Source of the DNA: Demequinaceae bacterium UBA4004
Lineage (GTDB): Bacteria; Actinomycetota; Actinomycetes; Actinomycetales; Demequinaceae
Assembly (NCBI GenBank): GCA_002384765.1
Contig: DGBM01000255.1
Coordinates: 1-16,440, forward strand
Length of the DNA: 16,440 nt
Reading direction: 5' to 3'
Shown here: piece by piece, positions 1 through 6,561 of the stretch
Layout: each line of letters begins with the position of its first letter
How positions within the stretch are numbered: the stretch's first letter is position 1
The notes under the pieces: model-generated
The model's input: the letters and a program-made list of their open reading frames with translations, nothing else
What the model was told of the DNA's origin: nothing
Databases searched by the model: none
Program-made: the position numbers and the translations under genes

Positions 1-426
1 GATCTGCTTGAGGTAGTCCTTCACGGGGTCGGCCGTAGCTCCGGCCGTCATCACCTGCTGAACGGGCGCGTCGTCGTCTTCGCCGGAAATGACGAAGCCG
101 ACGATCTCTTCCGGCTCGTCGGCGTCAGCGTCGGGCTTGGGCTCCTCGTCGAGCTTGGGTTCAGCTTCTTCCGGAACCACCTCGGGCTCATCAGGGTGGG
201 GCGCAGCCGCGGCCGCCGCCTTAGCCCTGCTTGCTTTGGAGCGTGCAGGGCCCGCGCCCTTGGTGGCACGCGGGGCAGCAGTGGGAGCGATGTCCTCGAT
301 GGGGGCAGAAGCGGACGTGGCTTTCTCCTTCAGTGGGGTGGGAGTCGAGTTGCGGCCCGACTCTCCGGTGGTGACAGACGAACCGGCTCGCGTTGCGCTG
401 GCAACACCGGAACGATCAGACGGCAC
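1..426 (-). CDS. sigA: Principal RNA polymerase sigma factor (SigA/RpoD), N-terminal part, cut by window edge
   Basis: This is the first 142 codons of the housekeeping sigma-70 factor; the rest lies beyond position 1. About the first 100 residues are low-complexity, rich in Ala, Pro, Lys and Glu (including a run of six Ala), as in the variable N-terminal extension of actinobacterial SigA. The family hallmark follows: GFVISGEDDDAPVQQV, then TADPVKDYLKQI, the beginning of region 1.2, which in the family helps open-complex formation. The GTG start at 426 is chosen because GAGAGGA lies 5 nt upstream; another GTG at 444 in frame has no comparable site. The DUF4192 gene lies upstream on the same strand after 143 nt, which hold a likely promoter. 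Identity is firm although only the N-terminus is visible. Confidence 0.93.
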   Translation of the reverse strand, partial: MPSDRSGVASATRAGSSVTTGESGRNSTPTPLKEKATSASAPIEDIAPTAAPRATKGAGPARSKASRAKAAAAAAPHPDEPEVVPEEAEPKLDEEPKPDADADEPEEIVGFVISGEDDDAPVQQVMTAGATADPVKDYLKQI

Positions 427-480
427 AAGAGTCCTCTCGAGCACATGGGGGGGCTGCCGCGGCTCTCATCACCGCCTGCA

Positions 481-509
481 AATCCATTAAAGTGTAACGC
501 CTCTGTCAA
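481..509 (-). promoter_or_regulatory. Putative promoter of the sigA gene
   Basis: On the minus strand a perfect TTGACA (509 down to 504) is followed after 17 bp by TGGATT (486 down to 481), a weak -10 match. A start near 474 would give a leader of about 48 nt carrying the GAGAGGA ribosome site. The -35 is convincing; the -10 is not, and an AT-rich TTTAAT lies slightly nearer. Confidence 0.4.
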
Positions 510-569
510 CGTCGCCTACCCCGTCGACAGTTCCCTTGGGCTCGAAACTGCACATTCTCGACGTAACGC

Positions 570-1589
570 TCACGCTGCCGCGAGCCATCCCGGCGGCATG
601 CGGGCGTCAATCGCACACTGGATCAGTTCTGCGAGGCGATAGTGGGGGTCATCGCCCAGGGCCAGCCCGACGGCGTGAGCCGCGCCCGACTCGTCCCCGT
701 GCCACCACCGCGCCAAGCCCAGGACGGTCATCGCCGGCGCAATGTCGCGAGGACACAACCACGTCACGTGCGATGCGAGCCTCTCCAGGGCGTCCACAAG
801 CCCTGCGTGCGGAGCGACGGCCGATGCTGGCAGGAGCATCACGGCAAGCGCCTCCCGCACCCCTGGCGCCGACGGGTCAACGCACAGCGACTCGGCCACG
901 CTCCCCTTGCCCGGGACCAGATCGATCACGATCGCGTCTCTGACGGCCACGTCGCGCAATCCGGCCCCGAGCTTGCCCACGTCGGCATCGGTCGGAAGGC
1001 GGCCGTCCGCCGCCTCGCCCAAGGCGACTCGCCACGCTTCGAGTCGCTGCTGACGCCAACGCACGATGTCCTTGGGTCTGGATGCCCACGACCGGTCGTG
1101 CGCCCGCCGCGCTTTGCGCCGACGGTCCGCCGGGCCCTTCGCAAGGTCGAGCGTGCGGTGAGGGCGCGATGCGAATGCCCGGGCGACCACCTCGGGTGGC
1201 GCGGGAACCACACGGCCCGCGTCGGGACAGCACCGGGGATCGACGCACTCCGGGGATCGATACCGGCCGTGCGCGACCGTCCACGCGTCCACCACGTCGA
1301 CGTGCGCAGCGAGCGCCTGTCGCGCCGCCACGACCGTTTTCTGCCCGCTGCCATATCCCACGAGAATCGCGCGACTTGCCCCTGCCCGAGACAACTGCGC
1401 CCCCACCACCCGGCACAGCGCCTCGGCGCCCTCGGCAACGGCGAAGTCGCCGGCGTCGGCTCGCAACACGGGGCTCATCGTGCCCGATGCGGTGAGGCCG
1501 ACCACCACCACGGATTCTACGGGCGTGAAACCCAGCATCAGGGGAATGGTGGCGATCAGTTCGCCGGGGTCGCTCAGCTTTAAGGCCAT
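570..1589 (-). CDS. DUF4192 domain-containing protein
   Basis: A 339-residue protein whose N-terminus (KLSDPGELIATIPLMLGF, then VESVVVVGL) is the signature of the actinobacterial DUF4192 family. Its biochemical function is not known. The family is typically 300-400 residues and cytoplasmic; I see no signal peptide or membrane segment. The middle (about residues 145-185) is rich in Arg and Lys. The ATG at 1589 is the only in-frame start before an upstream stop, but has no Shine-Dalgarno sequence: it directly abuts a perfect 6-bp inverted repeat, and a strong AGGAG lies further upstream in front of a 3-codon mini-ORF. It is divergent from the polyprenyl synthase gene and precedes sigA on the same strand. 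Confidence 0.88.
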   Translation of the reverse strand: MALKLSDPGELIATIPLMLGFTPVESVVVVGLTASGTMSPVLRADAGDFAVAEGAEALCRVVGAQLSRAGASRAILVGYGSGQKTVVAARQALAAHVDVVDAWTVAHGRYRSPECVDPRCCPDAGRVVPAPPEVVARAFASRPHRTLDLAKGPADRRRKARRAHDRSWASRPKDIVRWRQQRLEAWRVALGEAADGRLPTDADVGKLGAGLRDVAVRDAIVIDLVPGKGSVAESLCVDPSAPGVREALAVMLLPASAVAPHAGLVDALERLASHVTWLCPRDIAPAMTVLGLARWWHGDESGAAHAVGLALGDDPHYRLAELIQCAIDARMPPGWLAAA

Positions 1590-1604
1590 GGCGACAGGGT
1601 CGCC
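1590..1604 (-). promoter_or_regulatory. Hairpin abutting the DUF4192 start codon
   Basis: GGCGAC-CCT-GTCGCC on the minus strand is a perfect 6-bp stem with a 3-nt loop ending at the base before the ATG. It replaces the region where a Shine-Dalgarno sequence would normally sit, so it may influence initiation. The structure is seen; any role is inference. Confidence 0.4.
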
Positions 1605-1608
1605 GCAA

Positions 1609-1620
1609 TCACGTCGTCAT
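1609..1620 (-). other. Possible leader mini-ORF (Met-Thr-Thr-stop)
   Basis: On the minus strand ATG ACG ACG TGA is preceded by AGGAG (1631 down to 1627) with an ideal 6-nt spacer. It stops 19 nt before the DUF4192 start and is in another frame. This is the only good ribosome site in the leader. It could serve reinitiation at the DUF4192 gene, or be chance. Confidence 0.25.
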
Positions 1621-1685
1621 GGGGTTCTCCTGCCGGCTAGCTGTGGGGGGAATGCCCGACGCACGCCTGGGTACGACATCCGCCC

Positions 1686-1691
1686 TAGGCT
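1686..1691 (+). promoter_or_regulatory. -10 element, probably leaderless transcript of the polyprenyl synthase gene
   Basis: TAGGCT ends 6 nt before the ATG at 1698, placing transcription start at or next to the start codon. No Shine-Dalgarno sequence precedes the ATG. No clear -35 is seen 16-18 bp upstream. Confidence 0.5.
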
Positions 1692-1697
1692 GTCCGC

Positions 1698-2768
1698 ATG
1701 GACGACGACGCACGCCGCGCCCGCCTCGATGAGGTCATCGCGACCGCCCTCGATCGCCTCGCCACCGACATCTCACCGGCGACTCACAGCCCCGAGGAAC
1801 TGCTTGCTCCGGTTGCCGCTTTGGCCGCGAAGGGCAAGCGGGTGCGCGCGCTCCTGGTTCTCACGGCTCACGACGCGAGCGGCGGTGAGGAGCCCGACCG
1901 TGCGGCCCTCGTGGCCGGGGCAGTCGAGATCTTCCAGACAGCGGCGCTCATCCACGACGACGTCTTGGACCGTTCCGACACTCGCCGCGGGATGCCGTCG
2001 ACGCACCGCGCACTTGAGTCGCTCCACGCGCACAACTCCTGGCTGGGCGACGCGGCACGGTTCGGCGAGGGCGGCGCCATTCTCGCCGGCGACCTCGCCT
2101 TGATGGCCTGCCAACAGCTGCTGACCACGGCGATTGCAGGACTCCCGGGGGACATAGCCACCGCAGTCGGTCGACGGTTCAGCACCATGGGAAGTCTGTG
2201 TACCGCCGGCCAGTACCTCGATATTCGCCTCGCGGCGCAACCGTTGCAGGACCTTGGCGCGCAGACGCAGGTGATCTTTGCGACGATGCGTGCGAAGACG
2301 GCGTCGTACACCGCCGAAGGCCCCCTCGCCTTGGGATCGGCGCTCGCCGGCTCGGATGCGGAGGTGGTGGACGCGTGGGCGGCGGTCGGCGTGCCGATGG
2401 GGATCGCCTTCCAACTTCGGGACGACGTACTGGGTGCCATGGGATCGCCGGAGATCACCGGCAAGCCGGCGGGCGATGATCTGCGCGAGGGCAAGCGCAC
2501 GCTGCTGCTGTCGCTTGCCCTTGCCCGCGCCGACGCCGCTGGTCGTGACGTGCTCACGGACACCGTGGGCGTTGATTCCGCTTCGGAGGCCGACATTGCC
2601 GCGGCGGTCGACGTGTTGAGGGCGTCGGGCGCGGTGGATGCGGTGGAACTTCAGATTCACGAGTACGCGCAGCAGGCACGCCAGTCGCTGGACGCTCTTG
2701 CCATGGAAGCTGCGCATCGTGCGCGGCTTGAGAGCCTCATCGACACGACGGTGACCCGCACCGCCTAG
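1698..2768 (+). CDS. Polyprenyl diphosphate synthase family protein (IdsA-like, probably GGPP or longer)
   Basis: A 356-residue all-trans prenyltransferase that condenses isopentenyl diphosphate with an allylic diphosphate. Visible motifs are GKRVR (residues 46-50, substrate binding), the first aspartate-rich motif DDVLD (87-91) and the second region LRDDVLG (240-246), followed by GKPAGDDLREGKR. DDxxG in place of DDxxD at the second motif is common in actinobacterial geranylgeranyl diphosphate synthases. The residues 4 and 5 before the first motif are Ala, small side chains that in this family permit C20 or longer products; chain length is inferred. Position next to the Rv2175c-like gene matches idsA2 (Rv2173) of M. 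tuberculosis. The start is set by the -10 box 6 nt upstream. The product would feed quinone, carotenoid or lipid-carrier synthesis. Confidence 0.9.
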   Translation: MDDDARRARLDEVIATALDRLATDISPATHSPEELLAPVAALAAKGKRVRALLVLTAHDASGGEEPDRAALVAGAVEIFQTAALIHDDVLDRSDTRRGMPSTHRALESLHAHNSWLGDAARFGEGGAILAGDLALMACQQLLTTAIAGLPGDIATAVGRRFSTMGSLCTAGQYLDIRLAAQPLQDLGAQTQVIFATMRAKTASYTAEGPLALGSALAGSDAEVVDAWAAVGVPMGIAFQLRDDVLGAMGSPEITGKPAGDDLREGKRTLLLSLALARADAAGRDVLTDTVGVDSASEADIAAAVDVLRASGAVDAVELQIHEYAQQARQSLDALAMEAAHRARLESLIDTTVTRTA

Positions 2769-2790
2769 TCACCGCGCAGAAGGACGGGTT

Positions 2791-3132
2791 CTAGAAGACG
2801 GTTTGCGCGAGGCGCCGCACGGGGGCGCGTTTGCCGGATCTCAACGCGTCCAGGGGTGACTCCCCCAGTTCGTCGTTCGCGGTGGTGAGCCACTCGACGA
2901 TGACGTCGTCACTCAGTCCCGCGTCAGCCAACACGATGACCGTGCCGCGCACGGTGGGAAGCACCTCGGGTCCGTCCTCGCCGTCGATGATCTGCCCTGC
3001 TGGCAGATACAACGCGTTGTTTTGCCCGCGCCTCACGGCGATCAGATGGCGCTCTCGCAACAACTCCCTGACGCGGGATAGCGGCACGCCAAGAACCTCG
3101 GCACACTCGGGAACACTCAACCATTCGCTCAC
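2791..3132 (-). CDS. Rv2175c-like winged-helix DNA-binding protein
   Basis: A 113-residue protein resembling M. tuberculosis Rv2175c, a DNA-binding protein phosphorylated by PknL. The N-terminal half has the helix-turn-helix pattern (PECAEVLGVPLSRVRELL, then HLIAVRRGQ); the C-terminal half carries the family features GTVIVLADAGLSDDVIVEWL and LDALRSGKRAPVRRLAQ. The GTG at 3132 is preferred because the family similarity begins directly after it and a TACGCT -10 lies 6 nt upstream; the frame stays open to 3363 but that part reads as low-complexity Arg/Gly. With this start the protein lacks the flexible N-terminal tail that bears the phosphorylated Thr in Rv2175c. It converges on the polyprenyl synthase gene (22-nt gap) and diverges from the LysM gene. 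Its target DNA is unknown. Confidence 0.82.
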   Translation of the reverse strand: MSEWLSVPECAEVLGVPLSRVRELLRERHLIAVRRGQNNALYLPAGQIIDGEDGPEVLPTVRGTVIVLADAGLSDDVIVEWLTTANDELGESPLDALRSGKRAPVRRLAQTVF

Positions 3133-3138
3133 CCTCCC

Positions 3139-3144
3139 AGCGTA
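3139..3144 (-). promoter_or_regulatory. -10 element, probably leaderless transcript of the Rv2175c-like gene
   Basis: On the minus strand TACGCT is followed by 6 nt (GGGAGG) and GTG. GGGAGG touches the start codon, too close to act as a Shine-Dalgarno site, so leaderless initiation is the simpler reading. Confidence 0.4.
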
Positions 3145-3163
3145 GCCATTCCCCTCGCGTCTC

Positions 3164-3192
3164 TTGTGCCCGACGGCGCAAAGAACTACAGT
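3164..3192 (+). promoter_or_regulatory. Putative promoter of the LysM transglycosylase gene
   Basis: TTGTGC (3164-3169), a 17-bp spacer and TACAGT (3187-3192) form a plausible sigma-A promoter. Transcription would begin near 3199, giving a leader of about 63 nt. The -10 overlaps the first GTCAC repeat by two bases. Confidence 0.42.
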
Positions 3193-3217
3193 CACTCTTG
3201 TCACATATGTCACACAC
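3191..3217 (+). repeat. Three GTCAC direct repeats in 9-bp phase, MtrA-box-like
   Basis: Units GTCACTCTT, GTCACATAT and GTCACACAC begin at 3191, 3200 and 3209. The last two sit inside a longer direct repeat, TGTCACA-TA-TGTCACA (3199-3214). Mycobacterial MtrA is known to bind direct repeats of a GTCACAGCG-like 9-mer. Here the array lies between the divergent Rv2175c-like and LysM genes, overlapping the proposed LysM -10 and start point. Confidence 0.55.
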
Positions 3218-3220
3218 GCC

Positions 3221-3235
3221 CCGTGAGTATCACGG
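3221..3235 (+). promoter_or_regulatory. Small inverted repeat in the LysM gene leader
   Basis: CCGTGA-GTA-TCACGG is a perfect 6-bp stem with a 3-nt loop, extendable by GCC/GGC (3218-3220 with 3237-3239) across a one-base bulge. It ends 26 nt before the ATG and has no U-run, so it is not a terminator. Operator or leader structure cannot be distinguished. Confidence 0.35.
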
Positions 3236-3261
3236 TGGCACCCATTGCCAGAGGAGTCTCC

Positions 3262-4560
3262 ATGGATGTGCGCACCGGAGCGTTGAGGACGATCACCACC
3301 TCGCTGACCACCACCGCCGCGCTCGCCCTCGTCTCGATGCCGGCGCAAGCCGCCACCGACCACGTGGTGGCACCAGGCGACACGGTGTCACGGCTCGCCG
3401 CCAAGTACGGCGTTCCCACGGCGAGCATCATCGCCGCCAACGAACTCGACGCGCGCGCCACGATCTACATCGGCGAGCACCTCATCATCCCGACCGCATC
3501 ACCACGGCCCTCACGGGTCACACACGTGGTGGTGGCCGGCGACACCGCATGGGACCTGGCTGCCGCGTACGGCGTCACCGTCATGGACCTGCGGCGGGCG
3601 AACTCGCTCAACGCGGCAGCGACCATCCGCATCGGCCAAACCCTGGTCATTCCCGGTGCGACCGCACCACCTGCCGCGCCGACGTCCTTCCTCGCCGCGC
3701 CCCAGGCGAGCCAGACTTCCACCTACATCGTCCGTAGCGGCGACACCCTGTGGTCGATCGCGCGCAGCGTCAACACCTCTGTGACGTCTCTGGCTCAGGC
3801 AAACCGCCTCAGCAACCCGTCCCTCATTCGCGCGGGTCAAGCGCTCACCGTGCCCGGGCTCGCGGGTGCTCCCGTCGTGGCCACCGACAAGAACGTGGGT
3901 TCACTGTCGTCGACGACGTCCGCGTACATAGTGCGTGCGGGAGACACCATGGCGGCGATCGCGAGGCGCTACGGCACCACGGTGTCCGCCCTCGCTCAGA
4001 CCAACAACATTGCGAATCCTTCGCTCATTCGCATCGGCCAGGCCATCACGGTGCCCGGCGGCACCCCTTCCGGCCTCGTGGGCGACACGTTCCTGGGTCG
4101 CACCTACTCGACCGCGGTGGTCGCCGCCGCAAACGTGAACAAGGCGACCCTCAACTCGATGAGCGTGCCCAGCCGCACGCAGATGCAGCAACTCGTCATC
4201 GACACTGCGAGGAGCATGGGAGTCGACCCCGCCCTCGCTCAGGCGATCGCCTACCAGGAGTCCGGTTTCAACCAAAGAGCGGTCTCCCCCGCCAACGCGG
4301 TGGGGTGCATGCAGGTGATCCCGTCCTCGGGCGAATGGGCCTCGGGTTTGGTGGGACGCCACCTCAACCTGCTTGTCGCACAAGACAATGTGACGGCCGG
4401 TGTCGCGATTCTGCGCCAACTTCAACGCAATGGCACCTCACTCGACACCGCAATTGCGGGCTATTACCAGGGAGAACGCTCCGTACGCGAAAGAGGAATG
4501 AACTCTGACACGGTCCGATACGTTGCATCAGTGAAGTCCTTGATGGCGCGTTTCGACTAG
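3262..4560 (+). CDS. Secreted lytic transglycosylase with four LysM domains
   Basis: A 432-residue exported peptidoglycan hydrolase. Residues 1-30 form a Sec signal peptide ending in AQA. Four LysM repeats, which bind glycan strands, begin near residues 33, 88, 155 and 222, each opening with a (H/Y)xVxxGDT pattern and ending in IP or VP about 44 residues later. Linkers are rich in Ala, Pro, Thr and Ser. From about 310 to the end is a lysozyme-like SLT domain: AYQESGF places the likely catalytic Glu at 333, with GCMQVIP and AIAGYYQGE as further family motifs. The ATG at 3262 has GAGGAG 5 nt upstream; an earlier in-frame ATG at 3166 would bury the signal peptide. It lies 57 nt before the PASTA kinase gene on the same strand, pairing a wall hydrolase with a wall sensor. 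Confidence 0.9.
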   Translation: MDVRTGALRTITTSLTTTAALALVSMPAQAATDHVVAPGDTVSRLAAKYGVPTASIIAANELDARATIYIGEHLIIPTASPRPSRVTHVVVAGDTAWDLAAAYGVTVMDLRRANSLNAAATIRIGQTLVIPGATAPPAAPTSFLAAPQASQTSTYIVRSGDTLWSIARSVNTSVTSLAQANRLSNPSLIRAGQALTVPGLAGAPVVATDKNVGSLSSTTSAYIVRAGDTMAAIARRYGTTVSALAQTNNIANPSLIRIGQAITVPGGTPSGLVGDTFLGRTYSTAVVAAANVNKATLNSMSVPSRTQMQQLVIDTARSMGVDPALAQAIAYQESGFNQRAVSPANAVGCMQVIPSSGEWASGLVGRHLNLLVAQDNVTAGVAILRQLQRNGTSLDTAIAGYYQGERSVRERGMNSDTVRYVASVKSLMARFD

Positions 4561-4605
4561 ATCACAATCGGAACGGCCTCCCACGCTTGCCCCATAACGA
4601 CTACG

Positions 4606-4611
4606 TAGAAT
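4606..4611 (+). promoter_or_regulatory. -10 element, probably leaderless transcript of pknL
   Basis: TAGAAT, a near-consensus -10, ends 6 nt before GTG at 4618. The intervening GAGACT is not a usable Shine-Dalgarno site. This gives the kinase its own promoter separate from the LysM gene. No consensus -35 at 17 bp. Confidence 0.6.
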
Positions 4612-4617
4612 GAGACT

Positions 4618-6561
4618 GTGGCCGAGACGCTCACCGACCCCATGCTCGGCCGTCTAATCGACGGCCGCTACGAGGTGCGCGAGCGCGTGGCCTCGGGCGG
4701 CATGGCGACCGTGTACCTCGCACTCGATCGCCGCCTCGAACGACTCGTGGCCGTCAAGGTGATGCACGCCAATCTCGGGTCGGACGCCGAACGCCAGGAG
4801 TTCGCCTCCCGCTTCCGCCGCGAAGCGAAGGCCTCGGCGCGGCTGACCCACCCCGGCATGGTGCGGGTCTACGACCAAGGCACCGACGGCGACATCTCGT
4901 ATCTCACGATGGAGTACGTCGACGGCGAGAACCTGCGCGCGCGACTGCACCACGAGGCGACGCTGCCCGTCGGCGAGGCTCTCGGCATCGTCGAGGCCGT
5001 CCTGGACGCGCTCAGCGCCGCACACCGGAAGGGCCTGGTGCATCGTGACGTCAAGCCCGAAAACGTGCTTATCGACGAGGACGGCCGACCCAAGCTCGCG
5101 GACTTTGGCCTTGCCCGTGCAGTGACCGAGGTGACCTCAACCTCTACCGGAACCATCATGGGGACCGTCGCCTACCTCGGCCCCGAACTGGTTGCGAACG
5201 GCACCGCGGATTCCCGCACCGACGTCTACGCGACCGGAATTCTCCTGTTCGAGGCGCTCACCGGCCGTCAGCCGTTCACTGCACCCAGCGCCATCGAGGT
5301 GGCCGCGCGTCACGTTCATGAGGACATCCCAGCGCCTTCGACCTATGTGCCGTGGCTTCCCGCCGAGATCGACGACCTGGTGCTCGCGTTGGCCGCTCGA
5401 GACCCCAACGATCGCCCTGAGGACGCCAGCGCCGCTCTCGCCTTGCTACGGCAGACGCGCGCGATGATCGACGACCCAACTCTCGACCGCCGGGCCGATC
5501 CGCCGTCGGGCACGGTCCCGGTGGTGGGCGACGACACCGCGGTCCTCGAAGACGTCCCGAGCGGCTCGACCATTGCGCTTCCCATTGGCGCAGGCACCCC
5601 AGCCTTCGCGCCGCTCGATATCGACATCATTGACGACGACCCCGAGGCCCTCGAGCCCTTCCACGAGAGCCGCCGCGTGGGCCTGTGGGTCGGCGCGGTG
5701 GTCACTGCCCTGATCGTCCTGCTGGGGCTTGGCGCGTGGTGGTACACCACGCAAGGGCCCGGCGCCTACACCACCGTGCCGCCGGTGGCGGGCGAAACGG
5801 CCGACGACGCGCGCGCCATCCTGACGAGCGCGGGCCTTGGCGTCATCGTCCAGACGGACTTTTCCGACGATGTCCCCACGGGTCTCGTCATCGGCACCGA
5901 TCCCGCCGAACAGCAACAGATCGGCAAGGGCGAAACTGTCAAGTTGCTCGTGTCAAAGGGCCAGCGCATGGAGACGGTTCCCGTCGCGACAGGCATCCAG
6001 CAGGCCGAAGCGATCGAGGCGCTGAGCCAAAGCGGTTTCGAGGTCGGGAATACGGACTCGGTGTACTCCGACACCGCCCCGGAGGGCGAGGTCATCTCCA
6101 CCACCCCGGCCGCCGACGAGTCCGTGCCGTGGAACACGCCCATCGACCTGGTCGTGTCAAAGGGTCCGCAGCCGATCGTCGTGCCCGACGTCACTGGCCT
6201 TACTGAGGAGCGTGCCAGGAGCCTCTTGAGCAGCTTCGCGATGGACGTGACCGTCGAGTACGGTCGCAGCAACGACGTCAGGAAGGGCGAGGTCTATGCG
6301 ACCGATCCCGCGCCTGGCTCAGATTCCACGCGCACCGCAGCGATCACCCTGCGGGTATCGGACGGCAAGCCCTTTGTCACGGTGGGCGACTACGTCGGCC
6401 TCGACGTAGCGGTCGCGGAGAAGGCCGCCAGGGACGATGGCCTCAAGGTCAGGCTCTACGGCAAGTGGCCCTTCAGCTCCAAGAACCTGATCGTCGACCA
6501 AGACAAGTCGCCCGGCACGCAGGTCGAGTCCGGAACTGAAATCGTGCTGACCTACAACTAG
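4618..6561 (+). CDS. pknL: PknL-type serine/threonine kinase with four PASTA domains
   Basis: A 647-residue membrane receptor kinase. The cytoplasmic kinase domain (about 18-275) has the glycine-rich loop VASGGMATV, VAVKV with Lys47, HRDVKPEN with catalytic Asp144, DFG at 162-164 and GTVAYLGPE. An acidic juxtamembrane linker follows, then one membrane helix (about 354-376), then four extracellular PASTA repeats of about 66 residues up to the C-terminus. PASTA domains in this family sense peptidoglycan fragments or lipid II. M. tuberculosis PknL lacks PASTA repeats whereas the Corynebacterium form has them, so the assignment rests on gene order (Rv2175c-like gene before, DAHP synthase after). 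The GTG start is fixed by the -10 box 6 nt upstream. Its stop shares CTAG with the convergent aroG stop. It could instead be called PknB-like; kinase function is not in doubt. Confidence 0.92.
   Translation: MAETLTDPMLGRLIDGRYEVRERVASGGMATVYLALDRRLERLVAVKVMHANLGSDAERQEFASRFRREAKASARLTHPGMVRVYDQGTDGDISYLTMEYVDGENLRARLHHEATLPVGEALGIVEAVLDALSAAHRKGLVHRDVKPENVLIDEDGRPKLADFGLARAVTEVTSTSTGTIMGTVAYLGPELVANGTADSRTDVYATGILLFEALTGRQPFTAPSAIEVAARHVHEDIPAPSTYVPWLPAEIDDLVLALAARDPNDRPEDASAALALLRQTRAMIDDPTLDRRADPPSGTVPVVGDDTAVLEDVPSGSTIALPIGAGTPAFAPLDIDIIDDDPEALEPFHESRRVGLWVGAVVTALIVLLGLGAWWYTTQGPGAYTTVPPVAGETADDARAILTSAGLGVIVQTDFSDDVPTGLVIGTDPAEQQQIGKGETVKLLVSKGQRMETVPVATGIQQAEAIEALSQSGFEVGNTDSVYSDTAPEGEVISTTPAADESVPWNTPIDLVVSKGPQPIVVPDVTGLTEERARSLLSSFAMDVTVEYGRSNDVRKGEVYATDPAPGSDSTRTAAITLRVSDGKPFVTVGDYVGLDVAVAEKAARDDGLKVRLYGKWPFSSKNLIVDQDKSPGTQVESGTEIVLTYN

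Noticed and set aside
534..541. CCCTTGGG as a terminator after the DUF4192 gene
   Set aside because: Only an 8-bp palindrome without loop or U-tract; too weak to call.
642..1583. Plus-strand open frame of 313 codons opposite the DUF4192 gene
   Set aside because: Shadow frame; the minus-strand reading has the DUF4192 signature and normal residue composition.
2769..2790. Bidirectional terminator between the convergent polyprenyl synthase and Rv2175c-like genes
   Set aside because: The 22-nt gap has no stable stem and no T-run.
3133..3261. c-di-AMP (ydaO-type) riboswitch before the LysM gene, as found before many actinobacterial wall hydrolase genes
   Set aside because: The leader is short and I cannot find the conserved core of that riboswitch; only one small hairpin is present.
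3133..3363. N-terminal extension of the Rv2175c-like frame up to an ATG at 3363
   Set aside because: It overlaps the LysM signal-peptide region and regulatory DNA, is Gly/Arg/His-rich, and family similarity begins only after 3132.
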